Assembly: GCF_001717465.1 (NCBI RefSeq)
Contig: NZ_CP017074.1
Span: 2,446,873 to 2,510,872, forward strand
DNA from: Luteimonas sp. JM171
Lineage (GTDB): Bacteria; Pseudomonadota; Gammaproteobacteria; Xanthomonadales; Xanthomonadaceae
Length of the DNA stretch: 64,000 nucleotides
Reading direction: 5' to 3'
Below, one piece after another: positions 17,902 to 28,615 of this stretch. The position numbers were made by a program, and so were the translations under genes. The notes under the pieces were generated by a model. That model was not told the DNA's origin, searched no databases, and saw nothing but the letters and a program-made list of their open reading frames with translations. How positions within the stretch are numbered: the first letter of the stretch is position 1; the number at the start of each line of letters is the position of its first letter.

Positions 17902-18837
17902 TCAGAAGACGCGGCACTGCCGGAAGCGGACCTGTTCACCGCTTCCCGCGGGCGGGGTGAGCTGGATGCGGGATGCAGAGAGCTCGGGATAGAGCTCGAC
18001 AAGCCGGCAGATCTCGGGGACCGCGTCCGCGCCGCTCTCGGCCAGGTGCACTTCCAGCGTCGACCGGGTGGCCCACAGGGCGTGGGTCACCTGGGGCAGG
18101 GCGGCGACGGCTCTGGCCAGCGCTTCGCGCTGGCGGGAGGGATCAAGGGGCGACGTGGTCTCTGACTCGGTCGTGTCCGTTTCTGCAGGCGCCGCAGGTC
18201 CTGGGGGCATGGCGGCCGGAACGGCCGGTGCAGCGGCCCGGGAATCGGGCCCCGGCAACGCGTACCAGGTGGCAATGCCCGCCACCAGCGCCAGCAGCCA
18301 GGACAGCAGCGTGCGCCGGCGGGCCACGGCCGCGGTGGCGCTTCGGATCCCCGCGAGCTGGTCGGGCCTGACGACCTCCTGCAACTGCTGCCAGAGCGCC
18401 TGGCCATCCAGGAGCTCGATGCGGTGGCGTTCCGCTGGCGCCCGCGCGTCGTCGAGGACCTGCCCCGGGGTCACCAGGAAACCGCCTTTGGCATTGGCCA
18501 GGCGAATCTCCCGGGCCAGCTGCTCCACCGCGGGCTTGCCCAGCACATAGGAGCTTGCATGCTTGCAGGACAGCAGCCAGTGCTCGCCTTCGCGGCCCAG
18601 CGTGAAGTCGCCGTCGCCGGTGGCGGTCTCCCGATCTACCACCCGTTGGTAGCCCTGCCGGGCGAATGCGGCCAGCACCAGGTTGATGAATTCCCGCCAT
18701 GAGGCGGCTGCCAGCAAACGGATCCCCGCGGCCGCTTCATCGCGCGGGCGAAACACCTTCCACATCACTGCGGTGCCCAGGCCGCCCAGCAGCACCATCA
18801 CGATGGCGCCCAGCAGCCAGTGTCCCTGTCCCATCAC
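17902..18837 (-). CDS. Membrane-anchored Mrr-like restriction-endonuclease-fold protein
   Basis: This 311-residue protein has an N-terminal membrane segment (about 5-26), an Mrr/DUF2034-type nuclease-fold domain (about 45-155) and a second membrane segment (about 172-192). A Pro/Ala-rich periplasmic-looking tail and a small C-terminal domain follow. The core motif is GDGDFTL (Asp77) then LLSCKH (Lys92); GGFLVTPGQV and IELLDGQALW complete the fold. In classical Mrr enzymes the third catalytic element is Q-x-K or E-x-K, whereas here it is S-C-K (Ser90), so nuclease activity is doubtful. It is the last gene of a minus-strand run after two PHA-granule proteins. The call is fold-level only. Confidence 0.7.
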   Translation of the reverse strand: MMGQGHWLLGAIVMVLLGGLGTAVMWKVFRPRDEAAAGIRLLAAASWREFINLVLAAFARQGYQRVVDRETATGDGDFTLGREGEHWLLSCKHASSYVLGKPAVEQLAREIRLANAKGGFLVTPGQVLDDARAPAERHRIELLDGQALWQQLQEVVRPDQLAGIRSATAAVARRRTLLSWLLALVAGIATWYALPGPDSRAAAPAVPAAMPPGPAAPAETDTTESETTSPLDPSRQREALARAVAALPQVTHALWATRSTLEVHLAESGADAVPEICRLVELYPELSASRIQLTPPAGSGEQVRFRQCRVF

Positions 18838-18950
18838 CCGACGCCTCCCCCTGAAAAGGCTGGATCAGGTTAACCCAAGCAGAGGCGCCGCCGCCTCCCA
18901 TCCGGCCTCCCTGCCATCTGCAGCGCCTCGGGGCGTCAGGGATCCGCGGC

Positions 18951-19526
18951 TCAGCTGTCCGGGCTGGCCGCGGGGCGGGGCGGCTCGCCCTCGCCGGCGG
19001 TGCCTGACGGATCCTGGCTTGCGGACTGGCGCACCGCGGCGGCCTTGTGCGCCGTTTCCCGGGTGGCGTTGGCGGCGCGTTCGCGGCGCAGTTCGGTGCG
19101 CAGCGCTTCCACCTGCCGCTCCAGCGACTGCACGTCCTGCCGGCTGGGCACGCCCAGCCGCGCAAGTGCGCGCTGCATGCGTTCGTCAAATGCGCTCTCA
19201 AGCCGGTCCCAGGTATCTCCAGCCTTGCCGCGGACTTCGTCCACGCCGCTGTTGACCGTTTCCATGGTTTCCGTGGCGCGGTCGCCAGCGGCCTTGCGGG
19301 CCTGGCGATCCAGCCGTGCACCCTCTTCAACGAGGGCGGAAAACAGCTTGCTGCCTTCGGACTGCGCCCGGCCCAGCGCGCCAAGCCCGGCGAGCCAGAC
19401 GTTCTGCGCGGATTCGCCAAGCCCGCGTGCCAGCCGCTCGGCCTGATGCTCTACCGCGGAGGCGGCGCGCCTGGCCTTCTTTTCTTCCGGCTTGCCGGGG
19501 TGTTCGTTTGTTTCGCTGCTTGCCAT
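18951..19526 (-). CDS. Phasin-family (polyhydroxyalkanoate granule-associated) protein
   Basis: This 191-residue protein is predicted almost entirely helical, with the phasin signature SAQNVWLAGLGALGRAQSEGSKLFSALVEEG (about residues 38-68). Coiled-coil-like charged repeats follow, with a flexible Ser/Pro/Glu-rich tail. Phasins of this PhaF/PhaI type coat polyester granules. The gene lies 31 nt downstream of a PHA-system regulator on the same strand. No PHA synthase is in the window, so whether granules are actually made is unknown; in several Xanthomonadaceae these two genes stand alone. Confidence 0.8.
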   Translation of the reverse strand: MASSETNEHPGKPEEKKARRAASAVEHQAERLARGLGESAQNVWLAGLGALGRAQSEGSKLFSALVEEGARLDRQARKAAGDRATETMETVNSGVDEVRGKAGDTWDRLESAFDERMQRALARLGVPSRQDVQSLERQVEALRTELRRERAANATRETAHKAAAVRQSASQDPSGTAGEGEPPRPAASPDS

Positions 19527-19557
19527 GTGCCCTCCTGCCCGGTACGGGTGTGGTGAG

Positions 19558-19836
19558 TCAGCTGCCCAGACGCTCCGCCAGCACGCGGCGGATCTCGGAT
19601 TCGATCGGCCCCTTCATCGCGGAGAGCAGGAACCCGAGCTTGGCCGTGACCCGGAGCTCGTCGGGCTCCAGCTGGATCCGCCCGTCCAGGCCCGATCGCT
19701 GGAAGTCCACCGCGTCGCCATTCCACGCGTAGTTGATGCCGAACTTCTCCGACAGCCCCTGCGCGGCCCGTTCGATGGCCTCGCGAGCCTGGGCGAGGGG
19801 AAGGGCATGGGGGTGGCGGATGTCGATATCGGCCAT
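19558..19836 (-). CDS. Polyhydroxyalkanoic acid system family protein
   Basis: This 92-residue protein contains HPHALPLAQAREAIERAAQGLSEKFGI and WNGDAVDFQRSGLDGRIQLEPDELRVTAKLGFLL, which match the small family found with PHA phasins (PHA_gran_rgn type). Its exact role is not established; it is usually annotated as granule-associated. It is the first gene of the two-gene unit with the phasin and is divergent from the FHA-protein gene. Confidence 0.75.
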   Translation of the reverse strand: MADIDIRHPHALPLAQAREAIERAAQGLSEKFGINYAWNGDAVDFQRSGLDGRIQLEPDELRVTAKLGFLLSAMKGPIESEIRRVLAERLGS

Positions 19837-19896
19837 GAAGTCGTCTGCATTCTGGGTTGCCGATCATTCTAGCGACCGGGCGCGGAGGCGGCGTGA

Positions 19897-19902
19897 TAGA
19901 TT
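19897..19902 (+). promoter_or_regulatory. -10 box (TAGATT) 8 nt before the FHA-protein start
   Basis: TAGATT ends 8 nt before ATG 19911 and no ribosome-binding site intervenes, consistent with a leaderless or near-leaderless transcript. The -35 is unclear. Confidence 0.35.
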
Positions 19903-19910
19903 CCTGCCGC

Positions 19911-20714
19911 ATGCAGCCGCCCAGACTCCGCTTTGCCGCCGATGCCGACCGTCCCGATCTCCTGCTCGAGGTCGGGATGCACCACGTCGGTCTCGCGGGC
20001 GATGGACTGGGGCTGGTGGAGGATGGCCCGGCGTCGCTGGCCTGCTTCTGCGTGGATCGCCGCGGGGTGTGGCTCACCGTTGGAAGCGGCGCGCGCAGCG
20101 TCCACGTCAACGGCCGGGAAGTGCGCCGGCTGGCGATGCTGCGCGCGGGCGACTCGGTGTACCTGGACGGGCACGAGGTCCGGCTGGTGGGTGCCGCGCC
20201 GCAGCCAGGCCTGCCGGATGGGGTACCGGCGGAGCCATCGCGTTCCGCCGATCCCCGGGTGGTGTTGCGGGGGCTGGGCGGCCGCCACCACGGGCGCAGC
20301 TTCACGCTGGACGCGCCGCGGCTGGTGGGAAGCGCGGACGATGCCGACATCCGCATCGACAATCCCGCGTTCGCCGGGCGTCACGCTCGCATGGAGCTGG
20401 TGGCCGGCGAGGTGTGGCTGCGCGATCTCGGGTCGGAGGATGGCAGCATCGTCAACGGCGAGCGCGTGCGCGACGCGCTGCTGCAGCCCGGCGACCAGGT
20501 GGTGTTCGACGCCAACGACCGCTTCGTGGTCGAGGCACCGCTGCGCGGTGCGCCCCAGCAACCGCTGCCCGTGGGCACCCTCGAGGATGCAGCGGAGTCC
20601 AACGCGCCCGGCCGGCCAGGCTCGAACTCCTGGTGGAAGCTGCCGGCGGTGCTCGTGGCCGCGCTGCTGATTGCCCTGCTGCTCGGCCTGCTGCTGCTCT
20701 ACGGCGCGGGCTGA
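19911..20714 (+). CDS. Membrane-anchored protein with two FHA-like domains
   Basis: This 267-residue protein has a degenerate FHA-like domain (about 20-95, VHVNGREVRRLAMLRAGDSV), a second and better FHA domain (about 120-200, DADIRIDNPAFAGRHARMEL then DLGSEDGSIVNGERV), a Pro/Ser linker and a C-terminal membrane anchor (about 242-264). FHA domains normally bind phosphothreonine through Arg, Ser and Asn. Here the domain-2 positions are substituted (Ser before DDADI for the usual Arg, AG for the Ser before RH, Asp for Asn in GSEDG), so phosphopeptide binding may be lost. Start 19911 fits a -10 box just upstream. Its 3' end overlaps msrQ by 16 bp, tail to tail. Confidence 0.8.
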   Translation: MQPPRLRFAADADRPDLLLEVGMHHVGLAGDGLGLVEDGPASLACFCVDRRGVWLTVGSGARSVHVNGREVRRLAMLRAGDSVYLDGHEVRLVGAAPQPGLPDGVPAEPSRSADPRVVLRGLGGRHHGRSFTLDAPRLVGSADDADIRIDNPAFAGRHARMELVAGEVWLRDLGSEDGSIVNGERVRDALLQPGDQVVFDANDRFVVEAPLRGAPQQPLPVGTLEDAAESNAPGRPGSNSWWKLPAVLVAALLIALLLGLLLLYGAG

Positions 20715-21322
20715 ATTGCCGCCCGGCGCCGGCGCCCGGCGACGCCGCGGACGATCCGCCAGCCCAGCAGCGCCGCGAGGATGGCGGCGTAGAGAAGCGG
20801 CTCGCGCAGGTCGGACTTCACGATCCACCAGAAGTGCGTGACGGCCAGGATCGCCACCGGGTAAACGAGGCGGTGCAGCTGGCCCCAGCGCCGGCCGAGC
20901 CGTCGCATCCAGCCGCGGGTCGAGGTGATGGCGAGTGGAACGAGCCCAAGCCAGGCCAGGAAGCCGACTGTGATGTAGGGGCGCTGCACGATTTCCTGGA
21001 AGATGGTGCTCCACCAGCCGCCCAGATCAAGGGCGAGGAACGCAGCCAGGTGCAGGCTGGCGTAGAGGAATGCGTACAGGCCCAGCATCCGCCTGAAGGC
21101 CACCAGGCGTGGCTGGTTGATGAGCTGGCGCAGCGGCGTGATCGCCAGCGTGACCAGCAGCATCCGCAGTGCCCAGATGCCGGTGCGATGCTCGATCTCC
21201 GCCACCGGGTCCGCTCCAAGGGCGTCGATGTTGGTACCCGCCGCAACCTGCCAGGCCTGAAACACCAGCACGGCAAGCGGTGCGAGCGCCAGCGCGTGGA
21301 TCACCGCTTTCGCCGCGCGCAT
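20699..21322 (-). CDS. msrQ: Haem-binding membrane subunit MsrQ of the methionine sulfoxide reductase
   Basis: This 207-residue integral membrane protein of the ferric-reductase-like family has about six helices and conserved haem-ligand histidines (for example in ASLHLAAF, GQLHRLVYP and VTHFWWIV). It passes electrons from the respiratory chain to periplasmic MsrP, which repairs oxidised methionines in envelope proteins. Start ATG 21322 lies 38 nt after the msrP stop, so the two are co-transcribed. Length matches E. coli MsrQ (about 211). Confidence 0.93.
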   Translation of the reverse strand: MRAAKAVIHALALAPLAVLVFQAWQVAAGTNIDALGADPVAEIEHRTGIWALRMLLVTLAITPLRQLINQPRLVAFRRMLGLYAFLYASLHLAAFLALDLGGWWSTIFQEIVQRPYITVGFLAWLGLVPLAITSTRGWMRRLGRRWGQLHRLVYPVAILAVTHFWWIVKSDLREPLLYAAILAALLGWRIVRGVAGRRRRAAIQPAP

Positions 21323-21360
21323 CCGCGGCGGCGATTTGCGGCGCGGCCGCTGCGCCTGGC

Positions 21361-22332
21361 TCAGTACCACCTGGCCAGGTCCATGCCCGCGTACATCGCA
21401 CCGACCTGATCTGCGTACCCATTGAACAGCTGCGTCTGGATCCGGTTGGCCACCAGCCTCGACGTGGTCCCGGCAATCCGGCGTTCGGTCGCCTGGCTCC
21501 AGCGCGGATGGTCCACCTGCGGGTTGACGTTGGCGAAAAAGCCGTATTCCCGCGGCTGCAGGTCGTTCCATGCGGTGGAGGGCATCTGCTCGCTGAAGCG
21601 GATCTCCACGATCGACTTGATGCTCTTGAAGCCGTATTTCCACGGCACCACCAGCCGCAGCGGCGCGCCGTTCTGCTGCGGCAGCGGACGACCGTAGAGG
21701 CCGGTGGCCAGGAACGTGAGCGGATGCATCGCCTCATCGATGCGCAGGCCTTCGCGATAGGGCCAGCGGATGGTGCGCTGGCGCACGCCTGGCATCTGCT
21801 CCCGGTCGGCCAGGGTGGTGAAGGAGACGAACTTTGCTTTTGACGTCGGCTCGAAGCGCTTCAACACGCTTGCCAGCGGCACGCCCAGCCACGGGATCAC
21901 CATCGACCAGCCCTCCACGCAGCGCAGGCGGTAGATGCGCTCCTCCGGCAGCAGGCCGCGCAGCAGTTCGTCGAAGTCCACCACGCCCGGCCGTGCACAC
22001 TCGCCGCCAACCTCGACCTGCCAGGGCGAGGTGCGCAGGGTGCGCGGGGCGCGGGAGGGATCCGACTTGCCGCTGCCGAACTCGTAGAAATTGTTGTACG
22101 TGGTGACGTCTTCCCACCGGGTCAATTCCTCGTCGGTGGAGAACCCGGCGCGTACCTGGTCGGGCGATGGCGCAGGCCCGCGCGGGGGCGGGGGCGGCTC
22201 GGCCCCGGCGCAGCCGGCCAGGCCCACGGCGGGCAGGCAGGCCAGGCCGGCCACAAGCTGGCGGCGGGCCTGCCAGACGGATTCGTCGGTGACTTCGGCG
22301 CTGGGGACCCTGAGGGCGTCGCGCAGGTTCAT
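21361..22332 (-). CDS. msrP: Protein-methionine-sulfoxide reductase catalytic subunit MsrP
   Basis: This 323-residue molybdopterin enzyme of the sulfite-oxidase fold reduces methionine sulfoxide in periplasmic proteins. [17 protein letters not shown] contains the Cys that ligates molybdenum; [24 protein letters not shown] and [14 protein letters not shown] are family blocks. The N-terminus has a twin-arginine motif (ARRQLVAG) followed by a hydrophobic stretch ending in LAGC, a lipobox. The protein may therefore be Tat-exported and lipidated, whereas the E. coli enzyme is soluble. It is co-directional with msrQ. Confidence 0.94.
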   Translation of the reverse strand: MNLRDALRVPSAEVTDESVWQARRQLVAGLACLPAVGLAGCAGAEPPPPPRGPAPSPDQVRAGFSTDEELTRWEDVTTYNNFYEFGSGKSDPSRAPRTLRTSPWQVEVGGECARPGVVDFDELLRGLLPEERIYRLRCVEGWSMVIPWLGVPLASVLKRFEPTSKAKFVSFTTLADREQMPGVRQRTIRWPYREGLRIDEAMHPLTFLATGLYGRPLPQQNGAPLRLVVPWKYGFKSIKSIVEIRFSEQMPSTAWNDLQPREYGFFANVNPQVDHPRWSQATERRIAGTTSRLVANRIQTQLFNGYADQVGAMYAGMDLARWY

Positions 22333-22447
22333 GGCGTATCGGCTGCAGTGGCTACACGTCATTCGACCACAGGCGCATGTGTAAGTTGCGACATCACTGC
22401 TGCACTGCGCCATACTCAGGGCGATGCATGACCAGCAAGGAGTTCCA

Positions 22448-23533
22448 ATGTCCCGAGCCTTCAATTTCAGTGCCGGTCCCGCGGCACTCCCCGCGCCGGT
22501 GCTGGAGCAGGCCCAGCGCGAGATGCTTGATTTCCGCGGCGCCGGCGCTTCGATCGTCGAGCTCAGCCACCGCGGGCCGGAGTTCATGGAGGTTGCGGCG
22601 GAGGCTGAGCGCGACCTGCGCGCCCTGGTCGGCATTCCCGATGATTACGCGGTCCTGTTCACCGCCGGCGGCGCGACCACGCAGCAGGCACTGATGGCGC
22701 TGAATTTTGCCGCGCCGGGCCAGCCGGCCGACCATGTCGTCACCGGCCACTGGGGCCAGGTTGCGCTCAAGCAGGCCAGGCCGTACGTGGACCTGAGGAT
22801 TGTCGCCAGCAGCGAGGAGGATGGCTTCCGGTCGATCCCCGCGCGCGAATCCTGGCGCCTTTCCCCGGACGCCGCCTACGTGCACATCACCGACAACGAG
22901 ACCATCCACGGGGTGGAGTTCCAGGACGTGCCGGACGTGGGCGATGTGCCCCTGTTTGCCGACTTCAGCTCCTCCATCGCCTCCCGGCCGGTGGATGTTG
23001 CACGCTACGGGATGATCTACGCCGGGGCACAGAAGAACCTCGGCCCGGCTGGCATCGGCGTGGTGATCGTGCGCCGGGAGTTGCTCGAACGCTCCGGCCA
23101 GCCGCGCGCCGACATCTTCGATTACCGCTCGCAGCTGGCCGCGGACTCCATGCTCAACACGCCCCCCACCTGGAACTGGTACCTGCTCGGGCTGACGGTG
23201 AAATGGATGCTCGACGAGGGCGGGGTGGAGGAGTTCGCCCGCCGCAGCGAGCGCAAGGCCAGGCTGCTCTACGATGCAGTGGACGGATCCGGCGGCTTCT
23301 ACCGCAACGCAGTCGACCCGGCGGTGCGCTCGCGCATGAACGTGCCGTTCTTCCTGCACGATGAAGCGCTGGACAGCCGCTTCCTCGATGAGGCCCGCGA
23401 AGCCGGGTTGATCTCACTCAAGGGGCATCGCGTACTGGGCGGCATGCGCGCATCGATCTACAACGCCATGCCCGAAGAAGGCGTGCAGGCGCTGGCCGAC
23501 TTCATGCGCGACTTCCAGCAGCGCAACGGATAG
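22448..23533 (+). CDS. serC: Phosphoserine aminotransferase
   Basis: SerC, 361 residues, is the PLP enzyme that transaminates 3-phosphohydroxypyruvate in serine synthesis (and acts in pyridoxal synthesis). [10 protein letters not shown] begins the protein; [17 protein letters not shown] contains the PLP lysine, and [17 protein letters not shown] is also diagnostic. ATG 22448 is preceded by AAGGAG at good spacing. A TTGCGA/CATACT pair at 22386-22416 (19-nt spacer) may be its promoter. It leads directly into aroA; serC-aroA is a widely conserved pair feeding amino-acid synthesis. Confidence 0.96.
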   Translation: MSRAFNFSAGPAALPAPVLEQAQREMLDFRGAGASIVELSHRGPEFMEVAAEAERDLRALVGIPDDYAVLFTAGGATTQQALMALNFAAPGQPADHVVTGHWGQVALKQARPYVDLRIVASSEEDGFRSIPARESWRLSPDAAYVHITDNETIHGVEFQDVPDVGDVPLFADFSSSIASRPVDVARYGMIYAGAQKNLGPAGIGVVIVRRELLERSGQPRADIFDYRSQLAADSMLNTPPTWNWYLLGLTVKWMLDEGGVEEFARRSERKARLLYDAVDGSGGFYRNAVDPAVRSRMNVPFFLHDEALDSRFLDEAREAGLISLKGHRVLGGMRASIYNAMPEEGVQALADFMRDFQQRNG

Positions 23534-23540
23534 GTGGAGC

Positions 23541-23576
23541 ATGTCCACACATCACTTCCTGCCGCGCGCGTCATGA
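23541..23576 (+). CDS. Eleven-codon ORF bridging serC and aroA
   Basis: ATG 23541 follows AGGTGG and reads 11 codons (MSTHHFLPRAS). Its stop TGA (23574-23576) overlaps the aroA start ATG 23573 as ATGA. The aroA start has no Shine-Dalgarno sequence of its own, so this mini-ORF could deliver ribosomes to aroA by translational coupling. Alternatively aroA starts in frame at GTG 23534 and the mini-ORF is a coincidence. No attenuator hairpin is evident. Confidence 0.35.
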   Translation: MSTHHFLPRAS

Positions 23577-24871
23577 GTGATCAGGCGTGGGTGTGCGGAG
23601 CGGGCGGGCCACTCCATGGCGAGGTGACCGTCCCGGGCGACAAGTCGATCTCGCATCGCGCAATCATGCTGGCGGCCCTGGCTGACGGCGTCTGCCGCAT
23701 CGATGGCTTCCTGGAAAGCGCCGACGCGCGGGCCACCGAGGCGATGTTCCGCCAGATGGGCGTGCACATCGAGGCCCCGGCGCCTGGAGCGCGGATCGTC
23801 CACGGCGTCGGCCTGCATGGGCTGCGCCCGCCTTCCGGCCCGCTTGATTGCGGCAACTCGGGAACGGCCATGCGCCTGCTGGCGGGGCTCCTGGCGGGTC
23901 AACGTTTCCACTCTCGACTCATCGGGGACGCCTCGCTGTCCCGCCGGCCGATGCAGCGGGTGACCGCGCCGCTGGCGCGGATGGGCGCGCGGATTGAAAC
24001 TGCAAACGGCTGCCCACCGCTTGAAATCCACGGCAACAATGCGCTGCAATCAATTGATTACGCAGGAGAAGTCTCCAGCGCCCAGGTGAAGTCCGCGATC
24101 CTGCTCGCCGGCCTGTATGCCGAGGGCACCACGCGGGTCACGGAGCCGGAGCCCACGCGTGACTACACCGAGCGGATGCTCGCCGCCTTTGGCTGGCCGG
24201 TGGAATTTTCCCCCGGGCGTGCCGCCCTGGCTGGCGGCCACCGCCTGCAAGCCACCGACGTGGTGGTTCCCGCCGACTTCTCTTCCGCAGCTTTCTTCCT
24301 GGTGGCGGCGACGCTCGTCCCGGGATCGAGACTGCTGCTGCGGCAGGTGGGAATGAATCCCCGCCGCACCGGGCTGCTGCAGGTGCTGCGCGCAATGGGT
24401 GCACGGATCGAGGAACATGCGGCCGGGGAGCAGGGCGGGGAGCCGGTTGCCGACCTGCTGGTCCGCCACGCGCCGCTGGTCGGGGTGGACGTGCCGCAGG
24501 AGATCGTGGCCGACATGATCGACGAGTTCCCGGCGCTGTTCGTCGCGGCGGCCTGCGCCACCGGCACCACGGTGGTGCGCGGGGCCGCGGAACTGCGGGT
24601 CAAGGAATCAGACCGCATCACGGTGATGGCGCAAGGCCTGCGCGAGCTCGGCGTGCATGTGGAAGAGACTCCCGATGGCGCTGTCATCCATGGTGGCAGC
24701 CTGCGGGGCGGGCGTGTCCACAGCCGGGCGGATCATCGCGTGGCAATGGCGTTCGCAGTGGCTGCGCAGGTCTCCAAGGGGCCGGTGAGGGTGGAGGATG
24801 TCGGGAACGTCGCCACCTCGTTCCCGGGCTTCGCCAGGCTTGCCCAGGAAGTGGGTTTCCGGCTCGGCTGA
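23573..24871 (+). CDS. aroA: 3-phosphoshikimate 1-carboxyvinyltransferase (EPSP synthase)
   Basis: AroA, 432 residues from ATG 23573, joins shikimate-3-phosphate and PEP in aromatic amino-acid synthesis. VPGDKSISHRAIMLAALADG, DCGNSGTAMRLLAGLLAG, SLSRRPMQRVTAPL and ELRVKESDRI are the active-site blocks. An in-frame GTG at 23534, directly after the serC stop, would add 13 residues; 23573 aligns better with family starts. It follows serC by 39 nt and ends before two TonB-domain genes on the other strand. Confidence 0.95.
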   Translation: MSDQAWVCGAGGPLHGEVTVPGDKSISHRAIMLAALADGVCRIDGFLESADARATEAMFRQMGVHIEAPAPGARIVHGVGLHGLRPPSGPLDCGNSGTAMRLLAGLLAGQRFHSRLIGDASLSRRPMQRVTAPLARMGARIETANGCPPLEIHGNNALQSIDYAGEVSSAQVKSAILLAGLYAEGTTRVTEPEPTRDYTERMLAAFGWPVEFSPGRAALAGGHRLQATDVVVPADFSSAAFFLVAATLVPGSRLLLRQVGMNPRRTGLLQVLRAMGARIEEHAAGEQGGEPVADLLVRHAPLVGVDVPQEIVADMIDEFPALFVAAACATGTTVVRGAAELRVKESDRITVMAQGLRELGVHVEETPDGAVIHGGSLRGGRVHSRADHRVAMAFAVAAQVSKGPVRVEDVGNVATSFPGFARLAQEVGFRLG

Positions 24872-24882
24872 AGGCGGCCGCG

Positions 24883-25452
24883 CTACTCGACCTGGAAATC
24901 CACCGGCACGGTCACGGTGGAAGCGACGGGAACCCCATCCTGGATCGCCGGCTGGAATGTCCACTGGCTCACCGCATCGCGCGCGGCACGATCCAGCTCC
25001 CGCGAACGGCTGCTGCGCTCGACCTCCACTGCAGCTGCGCGGCCCTGTGCATCCACTTCCACCCGCAGCAGGACCGTGCCCTCCTGGCGCGTACGCAGCG
25101 CTTCCACCGGATATTCCGGCTGTACCCGGCTCAGGGGTTCGGCGGGGCGATCGGCGGGACGGGGCTCGGGCGGCGGATCCGGCCGCGGAGGAGGCTCGGA
25201 GGACGCCTCTGGAGGCGGTGTCTCCCCGTCGGCGGCTTCGGGTTCGACGGCTTCCACGGCTTCAGCCGCGGGCGGCACCTCAACTGGCGGCGGTTCCTGA
25301 TCGCGATCCCGCGATACGTACCAGAGCATCGCCAGCAGCGCGATCGCCACGAGCAGCCACACCAGCGGGCGCGCGCTCCGGCGGCCGGCCTCGGTGTCGC
25401 CAGCCGGGCCATCGTCGTCAGGCCCGAGCTCCGGATCGGATGGTGCGGACAT
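24883..25452 (-). CDS. TonB-family energy-transducer-like protein
   Basis: This 189-residue protein has the TonB layout. A cytoplasmic N-terminus is followed by one membrane anchor (about 29-46, PLVWLLVAIALLAMLWYV), a long Pro/Glu-rich periplasmic spacer (about 52-105) and a TonB C-terminal domain (about 108-187, RVQPEYPVEALRTRQEGTV and SQWTFQPAI). Such proteins couple the inner-membrane proton gradient to outer-membrane receptors or serve as envelope scaffolds. No exbB/exbD are adjacent. It is the downstream one of two tandem paralogues. Confidence 0.85.
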   Translation of the reverse strand: MSAPSDPELGPDDDGPAGDTEAGRRSARPLVWLLVAIALLAMLWYVSRDRDQEPPPVEVPPAAEAVEAVEPEAADGETPPPEASSEPPPRPDPPPEPRPADRPAEPLSRVQPEYPVEALRTRQEGTVLLRVEVDAQGRAAAVEVERSSRSRELDRAARDAVSQWTFQPAIQDGVPVASTVTVPVDFQVE

Positions 25453-25533
25453 GCGGATGGACTTCCTCTGCAGGGTACTGCCGTTCAGGCTCCCACAGCA
25501 TTTGTTTCGTCCGCGTCACGGCCGGTCGCGCGC

Positions 25534-27581
<2,048 letters not shown>

Positions 27582-27642
27582 GTTATGAAAATGGGACGAA
27601 AAAGGTTAAAATCCTCCGATCGTTCCACTTAAAGGCACCGCC

Positions 27643-28587
27643 ATGCAGGACCTCAACGACCTGTATTACTTCGCCCTCGTGGTCGAGCACGGCGGGTTTG
27701 CAGCCGCCGAGCGCGCACAGGGCATCCCCAAGTCACGCCTGAGCCGGCGCATCAGCCAGCTCGAGAACGAACTGGGCGTGCGCCTGCTGCAGCGATCCAC
27801 CCGCCGCTTCGCGGTCACCGACGTGGGCCAGAGCGTGTACCGCCACGCCCGCTCGATGCTGGCCGAGGCCGCGGCCGCCCGCGAGGTCGTCGACCGCCTG
27901 AGCGCCGAGCCGCGCGGCGTGGTGCGCGCCAGCGTGCCGGTCAACATCGCCCAGCAGTTGATGCCCAAGCTGCTGCCCGATTTCCTCGCCCGCTATCCGC
28001 AGGTGCGCGTGCAGCTGCACGTGAGCAACCGCCGGGTGGACCTGATCAACGAGGGCTTTGACGTCGCGATCCGGGTGCGCTCGAAGTTCGACGACGATGG
28101 CAGCCTGATCATGCGCAGCTTCGGCCAGATCCAGGAGCTGCTGGTGGCGAGCCCGAAGTACCTCAACGGTGCCGGCCGGCCGGTCGAGCCCGAGGACCTC
28201 GCCGAGCACGTCACCATGACGATGGCCGAGGACGAGGTGCGCCAGCGCTGGGAGCTGCAGCGCAACGGGGAGACCCGCCGCATCGACCTCAAGCCGCGCA
28301 TTTCCGGTTTTGATTTCCCGATGCTGATGTCCCTGGCCAAGCAGGGCCTGGGCATCACCATGCTGCCCGAGACGGTTTGTGCCGACGCCGTGCACAGCGG
28401 CGAGCTGGAGGTGGTGATGCCAGAGTGGCGCCTGCCGCAGGGCGTGTGCCATGCCGTGTTCGCTTCGCGCAGCGGCCTGCTTCCGGCGGTGCGGGTGTTC
28501 ATCGACCATCTGGCCGAATACATGCCGCGCCTGCTCGAGCAGTCCAGCCTCAACTGCAAGTCGGCCGGGCTCGAGGATGCCGCCTGA
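27643..28587 (+). CDS. LysR-family transcriptional regulator
   Basis: This 314-residue protein has a winged helix-turn-helix at the N-terminus (about 1-62, DLNDLYYFALVVEHGGFAAAERAQGIPKSRLSRRISQLENELG) and a periplasmic-binding-like effector domain (about 90-300). The residues GIPKSRLSRRI in the recognition helix are typical of the AaeR/YafC-like subgroup. AAAGG precedes the start, and a TAAAAT box at 27607-27612 may be its own -10. LysR regulators usually control a divergent neighbour, but here both neighbours are core genes in the same direction, so the target is unknown. Confidence 0.9.
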   Translation: MQDLNDLYYFALVVEHGGFAAAERAQGIPKSRLSRRISQLENELGVRLLQRSTRRFAVTDVGQSVYRHARSMLAEAAAAREVVDRLSAEPRGVVRASVPVNIAQQLMPKLLPDFLARYPQVRVQLHVSNRRVDLINEGFDVAIRVRSKFDDDGSLIMRSFGQIQELLVASPKYLNGAGRPVEPEDLAEHVTMTMAEDEVRQRWELQRNGETRRIDLKPRISGFDFPMLMSLAKQGLGITMLPETVCADAVHSGELEVVMPEWRLPQGVCHAVFASRSGLLPAVRVFIDHLAEYMPRLLEQSSLNCKSAGLEDAA

Positions 28588-28615
28588 CCGCGAGGTCTGG
28601 GATAATCATTGCGAC

